From the NCBI GenBank assembly GCA_045645985.1, contig JAZRJV010000026.1, positions 1-64,000 on the forward strand: 64,000 nt of DNA, read 5' to 3'. Numbering within the stretch: position 1 is the first letter of the stretch; each line of letters begins with the position of its first letter. The notes beneath the pieces were generated by a model that ran no database searches, was not told where the DNA came from, and saw only the letters and a list, made by a program, of their open reading frames with translations. This document shows, one piece after another, positions 59,886-64,000 of the stretch. A program made the translations under genes and the position numbers. This DNA is from RGIG9060 sp045645985 (GTDB lineage Bacteria; Spirochaetota; Spirochaetia; Treponematales; Treponemataceae).

Positions 59886-61916
59886 ATGGCACTTACTTTA
59901 GCAGAAAAAATTCTTCAAGCTCACATTGTAAGCGAGGCTTGTAAAAACACAGAATTTGTAAAAGGCTCACCTATTCAACGAGGTAGCGACATTGCAATAA
60001 AAATCGACCAAACTCTAACTCAAGATGCAACAGGAACTATGGCTTATCTTCAGTTTGAAACTATCGGAATTCCACGAGTAAAAACAGAAGTTTCAGTTTC
60101 TTACATCGACCACAACACACTTCAAACTGACTTTAGAAACATGGACGACCACAGATATTTGCAAAGTATTGCTTCAAAATACGGAATTTATTTTTCTCGT
60201 CCAGGAAACGGAATTTGTCACCAAGTTCACTTAGAAAGATTTGGTGTACCAGGAAAAACTCTTTTAGGTTCAGATTCTCACACTCCAACTGGTGGTGGTA
60301 TCGGTATGATTGCTATCGGAGCTGGTGGACTTGATGTTGCAGTTGCAATGGGTGGAGGTGCTTTCCACTTGGCAATGCCAAAAGTTTTTGGTGTAAAACT
60401 TACAGGAAAACTCAACAAAGGAATTAGCGCAAAAGACATCATTTTGGCAGTTCTTGAAAAAGAAACTGTAAAAGGTGGAGTTGGTGCTGTTTACGAATAT
60501 TTTGGCGAAGGTGTACAATCTTTAACTGTTCCACAAAGAGCAACTATTACAAACATGGGTGCTGAACTTGGAGCAACTTGTAGTATCTTCCCTTCTGACC
60601 AAACAACAAAAGCATTCTTAGATTCAATGGGTCGTGGAGAACTTTGGACAGAACTTAGTGCTGACGAAGGTGCAGAATACGACAAAATTATAGAAATCGA
60701 TTTATCTACACTTAAAGCAAAAGCTGCACAACCACACTCTCCAGATGCAGTAACTGATATTGAAAAAATCGCTGGTAAAAAAATTACACAAGTTGCAATT
60801 GGTTCTTGTACAAACAGTTCTTTGGACGACTTAGCAGCAGTTGCAGCAATCGTAAAAGGAAAACATATTGCACCGGGAGTTGAAGCAGGAATTGCACCTG
60901 GTAGCCGTACAACACTTATGATGGCAGAAAAAGCTGGAATCTTAGGTGAACTTATCAGAGCAGGTTTTAGAATTCTTGAAAGTGCTTGTGGACCATGTAT
61001 CGGAATGGGATTTGCTCCAAACTCAGAAGGAATTACATTACGAACATTCAACAGAAACTTCAAAGGAAGAAGTGGAACAGCTGATGCAAGTGTATATCTA
61101 GTTTCACCAGAAACAGCAGCCGCTTCTGCAATTACTGGATACATTACAGACGCATCAACTTTAACTGATATTGAAACTTATGTTCCACAAGGAACAAGTA
61201 TGCTTTCTGGAAAAGCTGAAAAACTTGATTCAGAAAATATCAAAAAATTCGCAACAGACGACGGTATGTTAATCGCACCACTTTCAGTTGAAGAAAGTGC
61301 AAAAGTTGAAATTATCCGTGGACCAAACATCAAAGAATGTCCAGCTTGTCCAGAAATGAAGGATAACTTAAAATTGCCAGTTCTCTTAAAAGCAAATGAC
61401 AATGTTTCTACAGACGATATTATGCCAGCTGGAGCAAAAGTATTGCCACTTCGCTCAAATATTCCAGAAATTTCTAAATTCACATTTGAACGATTGGACA
61501 CAGAATTTTACAACAGAGCAACTTCACTTACAGAAAAAGGATGTTTCGTTGTTGGTGGTGAAAACTACGGACAAGGTTCATCTCGTGAACATGCAGCTCT
61601 TGCTCCAATGTTCTTAGGAGTTCGTGCAGTTATCGTAAAATCATTTGCAAGAATCCATAAAGCAAATCTTATCAACTACGGAATCATTCCTATCACTTTT
61701 GCAAATCCAAGTGATTATGACCTAATTTCACAAGATGATGTAATCGAAATTTCAAATATCACTTCTTCACTTGAAAATGGAACAGATTTTGAAATTACTG
61801 TTACAGGCAAAAATGGAACTAACAAAATTGTGGGAACAAACTCACTTGATGAAAGAAGCCGAGCTATCCTAAAAGCAGGTGGACTTGCTTCTTATACAAG
61901 AATGGGCGGACAGTAA
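59886..61916 (+). CDS. acnA: aconitate hydratase
   Basis: A 676-residue aconitase interconverting citrate and isocitrate via a 4Fe-4S cluster. Cluster cysteines are in IGSCTNSS (about 303-310) and ACGPCIGMG (about 368-376); LLGSDSHTPTGGGIGMIAIGAGGLDVAVAMGGGAF, and the swivel domain NYGQGSSREHAALAPMFLGVRAVIVKSFARIH are also typical. The chain is shorter than AcnA of enterobacteria (about 890) and nearer the mitochondrial/leuC-like class. No other TCA genes are nearby; a partial cycle toward glutamate is possible. RBS GGAA. Confidence 0.92.
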   Translation: MALTLAEKILQAHIVSEACKNTEFVKGSPIQRGSDIAIKIDQTLTQDATGTMAYLQFETIGIPRVKTEVSVSYIDHNTLQTDFRNMDDHRYLQSIASKYGIYFSRPGNGICHQVHLERFGVPGKTLLGSDSHTPTGGGIGMIAIGAGGLDVAVAMGGGAFHLAMPKVFGVKLTGKLNKGISAKDIILAVLEKETVKGGVGAVYEYFGEGVQSLTVPQRATITNMGAELGATCSIFPSDQTTKAFLDSMGRGELWTELSADEGAEYDKIIEIDLSTLKAKAAQPHSPDAVTDIEKIAGKKITQVAIGSCTNSSLDDLAAVAAIVKGKHIAPGVEAGIAPGSRTTLMMAEKAGILGELIRAGFRILESACGPCIGMGFAPNSEGITLRTFNRNFKGRSGTADASVYLVSPETAAASAITGYITDASTLTDIETYVPQGTSMLSGKAEKLDSENIKKFATDDGMLIAPLSVEESAKVEIIRGPNIKECPACPEMKDNLKLPVLLKANDNVSTDDIMPAGAKVLPLRSNIPEISKFTFERLDTEFYNRATSLTEKGCFVVGGENYGQGSSREHAALAPMFLGVRAVIVKSFARIHKANLINYGIIPITFANPSDYDLISQDDVIEISNITSSLENGTDFEITVTGKNGTNKIVGTNSLDERSRAILKAGGLASYTRMGGQ

Positions 61917-61937
61917 GATTAAATCTTAGGAAAAAAA

Positions 61938-63164
61938 ATGCAAATTGTTCGAGATCCACTTTGGAAAAATATAGAAATTTCTCAAAACTTGCTTGATATT
62001 ACAAACACAAAGGAATTTACACGAATTTCAAATATCAAGCAACTTGGACCTACACATTTTGTGTATCCAGGAGCAACACACACTCGATTTGCTCATTCTT
62101 TGGGAGTTTATCATATTGCAACAAAGTTGATAGACAATTTGCAAAAAAAAGGAGCATCTGATTGGACAAGTCCAGAAGGGATTTTGGCTTTTCAGATTGC
62201 TTCCCTTTGCCACGATTTAGGACATTTCCCTTACACTCACGCATTAAAGGAACTTCCTTTAAAAGACCACGAAGAATTAACAGGTGAAATCGTTTTAAAT
62301 TCTTCAATTACGCCACTTATCAAAAAAGCAGGTACAGAGCCAGAATTTGTAGCAGGAATTGTTGATAAAAATATTCAAACTGATAACAAAGAAATTTTAT
62401 TTTACAGACAGTTACTTTCTGGAGTTTTAGATCCTGATAAATTAGATTATCTTAATCGGGACGCATTTTACTGCGGAGTTCCCTACGGAATCCAAGACAC
62501 AGAATTTACACTTGCTGCCTTAGAACCAGATTTACAAAAAGGAATTACGATAAATTCAAAATCAATTGTTGCAGTTGAGAATTTGCTTTTTTCAAAATAT
62601 TTGATGTACAGAACGGTTTATTGGCACAAAACAGTTAGAATCGTTACTGCCATGATGAAAAAGACACTTTTTTCAGCCTTAAAAAATGATGAAATTTCTG
62701 CAGAACAGCTCTACACTCTTTTTGATGAATCACTTTTTGAAACTATCAAAAATTCATACAAAAAAAATCCTGAAGTTTGGCATTGTGGAAAACAAATTTT
62801 AGACAAAAAATTTTATTCAGTAATTTTAGAACTTCCTTTTGATGAAAAAAATCAAAATCATCAATTATTGGAAAATCTTGAAAATCGTTCTGATTTAGAA
62901 CAAAAAATTGCAATCGAATGTGGATGCAAGGACTTTCAAGTTCTAATTGATATTCCAGAAAAAATTTCTTTTGAAAGCGACCTTTGGATAAAAGACGAAA
63001 AGGCAGAATTTAGCAAAAGTTCAACAGTTTTTACGCCAGAAACAGTGAAATCTTTTACAGAAAAGTTGCGATTTATTCGTTTTGCATTTGATACAGATAT
63101 TTTAAATTCTAAAACAAATAATGAAATTGAAACACTTAAAAAGAAGATTGCAGATTTACTATGA
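61938..63164 (+). CDS. HD-domain phosphohydrolase (dGTPase-like)
   Basis: A 408-residue HD-superfamily hydrolase. Metal ligands: His53 in GATHTRFAHSLGVYH, His92-Asp93 in SLCHDLGHFPYTHAL, and a later Asp in GVLDPDKLDYLNRDA. The layout is that of SAMHD1/YwfO-like dNTP triphosphohydrolases. It follows aconitase by 21 bases and may be co-transcribed. Substrate not determined. Confidence 0.85.
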   Translation: MQIVRDPLWKNIEISQNLLDITNTKEFTRISNIKQLGPTHFVYPGATHTRFAHSLGVYHIATKLIDNLQKKGASDWTSPEGILAFQIASLCHDLGHFPYTHALKELPLKDHEELTGEIVLNSSITPLIKKAGTEPEFVAGIVDKNIQTDNKEILFYRQLLSGVLDPDKLDYLNRDAFYCGVPYGIQDTEFTLAALEPDLQKGITINSKSIVAVENLLFSKYLMYRTVYWHKTVRIVTAMMKKTLFSALKNDEISAEQLYTLFDESLFETIKNSYKKNPEVWHCGKQILDKKFYSVILELPFDEKNQNHQLLENLENRSDLEQKIAIECGCKDFQVLIDIPEKISFESDLWIKDEKAEFSKSSTVFTPETVKSFTEKLRFIRFAFDTDILNSKTNNEIETLKKKIADLL

Positions 63165-63218
63165 TGCGTATATAATATTTATTATAATCAATTATTCAAA
63201 ATAAAAGGTGGAATTTAA

Positions 63219-63905
63219 ATGACAGTACACAACATACTTGAAGAAGAAGTTATCGAAAGAGTAAATAATATTTATGCTCAGGCAAAACAACAAGGCGTTG
63301 CATGGCTAACTTGTGATTGTGAACAATGTCGGCTTGATACTACAAGTTATGTTTTGAACAGAATGCCACCAAAATATATCGTTTCAGGGCGTGGAATGAA
63401 TCATAATATTTCATCAACTGATGCACAACAAAAAGCCGATATGGATTCCTTGATTTTTGAAGCGATGCGAATTGTAAGTTCAGTTCAACGACCTTTTCAT
63501 GCTCAACAAAATGAAAACGAAACACAAGATGAAATTGGCGAATTTTACAACTTTCCAACATTTATCGGAAGTGTTTTTGATGGTGAAACTTTTGAACCAC
63601 TTTCAGATGCAATTATAACACTCAAAATGAATAATCAAGTTGTTCCAATGATAGACCATACCTGGACAAATCCATGTACAACAACAAAAGCAACTAAAGC
63701 AACCTACTCCTTTTGGGCAAAACCACAACAAGCCACAGAACAATCTAAAGTGTTTAAATTTACAATAGAAATTTGTGCCGAAGGTTACGAAAACATAACA
63801 TATGCTTTTGAACTTCCTGTAATGAAAGAAGGAAAAGCAAAAAAAGCTTTAAATTCAACTTATTCTCTAAAAATTCAAGACTTATTTTTATTTAAGAAAA
63901 ACTAA
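63219..63905 (+). CDS. ComFB-domain protein with C-terminal beta domain
   Basis: A 228-residue protein. Residues about 3-95 match late-competence ComFB: VHNILEEEVIERVNNIY, the zinc cysteines CDCEQC, then RLDTTSYVLNRMPPKYIVSGRG. ComFB-type proteins have recently been described as c-di-GMP binders in cyanobacteria. Residues about 115-225 form a carboxypeptidase-regulatory/Ig-like strand domain (FIGSVFDGETFEPLSDAIITLKMNNQ ... FTIEICAEGYENITYAFELPV). No signal peptide. RBS is AGGTGG. The fusion is unusual. Confidence 0.75.
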   Translation: MTVHNILEEEVIERVNNIYAQAKQQGVAWLTCDCEQCRLDTTSYVLNRMPPKYIVSGRGMNHNISSTDAQQKADMDSLIFEAMRIVSSVQRPFHAQQNENETQDEIGEFYNFPTFIGSVFDGETFEPLSDAIITLKMNNQVVPMIDHTWTNPCTTTKATKATYSFWAKPQQATEQSKVFKFTIEICAEGYENITYAFELPVMKEGKAKKALNSTYSLKIQDLFLFKKN

Positions 63906-63923
63906 TTAAAATTCTAATAGGTA

Positions 63924-63952
63924 TTGACATTTTTTTGTAAAAATTATATATT
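63924..63952 (+). promoter_or_regulatory. promoter of tRNA-Pro
   Basis: TTGACA (63924-63929), 17-base spacer, TATATT (63947-63952). Confidence 0.75.
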
Positions 63953-63963
63953 AAAACAGTCGA

Positions 63964-64000
63964 CGGGATGTAGCGCAGCTGGTAGCGCGTCTGGTTTGGG
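63964..64000 (+). tRNA. tRNA-Pro (TGG), 5' part, cut by the window end
   Basis: CGGGATG acceptor strand, D-arm GCGC/GCGC and the first half of the anticodon arm (TCTGGTTTGGG) agree with tRNA-Pro with anticodon TGG. The 3' half is outside the window. Confidence 0.8.

Noticed and set aside
60491..61144. 217-codon frame opposite aconitase
   Set aside because: Antisense shadow of a GC-balanced coding sequence; composition (Ala/Ser/Pro repeats) mirrors the acnA codons.

Overview
The window is a low-GC spirochaete chromosome segment, most likely from a host-associated Treponema. Supporting marks are two tandem FlaB-type core flagellin genes, a FlgN-FlgK-FlgL-FliW-CsrA block, treponemal-style lipoproteins, a spirochaete-type short SMC, and the order flaB-flaB-flaG-fliD-PilZ-tsaE-tsaB, which resembles the Treponema pallidum layout as I remember it. 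No species assignment is attempted.

Layout. 1-8975: a DUF115/MAF glycosyltransferase-like gene, a membrane protein with a degenerate GGDEF-like domain, a TPR lipoprotein, a long uracil phosphoribosyltransferase, a lipoprotein and ileS (the last four on the minus strand). 9.0-11.9 kb is accessory: a hairpin-forming dispersed repeat, a surface lipoprotein whose C-terminus looks like a diversity-generating-retroelement variable region, and a broken Rpn-type nuclease gene. 11.9-18.3 kb is a minus-strand core run: NtrC/NtrB-like two-component pair, holB-like, cvpA, murG, ankyrin protein. 18.4-20.9 kb: tRNA-Phe, a beta-barrel outer-membrane protein, a DUF4349 lipoprotein and a CAT-anticodon tRNA. 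20.95-24.0 kb is a small island: a second copy of the hairpin repeat, a methyltransferase, a radical SAM/SPASM maturase, a 35-residue Cys-rich precursor peptide, and a divergent XRE regulator with paired operator-like palindromes. 24-29 kb: ornithine carbamoyltransferase, a DHH phosphoesterase, a sigma-factor-like protein behind a textbook sigma-54 promoter, RdgB and a methyltransferase. 29-41.3 kb is the flagellar region. 41.4-45.5 kb: five tRNAs, then tig-clpP-clpX. 45.5-64 kb: glycosyltransferase, DEAD-box helicase, hflK-hflC, a TIM-barrel protein, comF, the smc operon, serS, two conserved unknowns, aconitase, an HD hydrolase, a ComFB-like protein and the start of tRNA-Pro.

How parts work together. 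The flagellar genes show two control layers: sigma-28-like promoters (flaB copy 1; the flgN operon) and, in both flagellin leaders, a hairpin presenting GGA in its loop followed by a GGAGG ribosome-binding site. csrA and fliW lie in the same window, so a CsrA-FliW-flagellin circuit is strongly suggested. The NtrC-like regulator and the sigma-54 promoter before the sigma-like gene suggest a sigma cascade, analogous in logic to the Borrelia RpoN-RpoS system.

Best candidates for undescribed biology are the 20.95-23.8 kb peptide-maturation cassette with its regulator, the variable-region lipoprotein whose reverse transcriptase must lie elsewhere, the sigma-54-controlled sigma-like protein, and the ~250-bp long-hairpin repeats sitting just behind the promoters of ileS and a CAT tRNA. 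Start codons were re-examined: several longest-frame starts are TTG or lack a ribosome-binding site and were moved.
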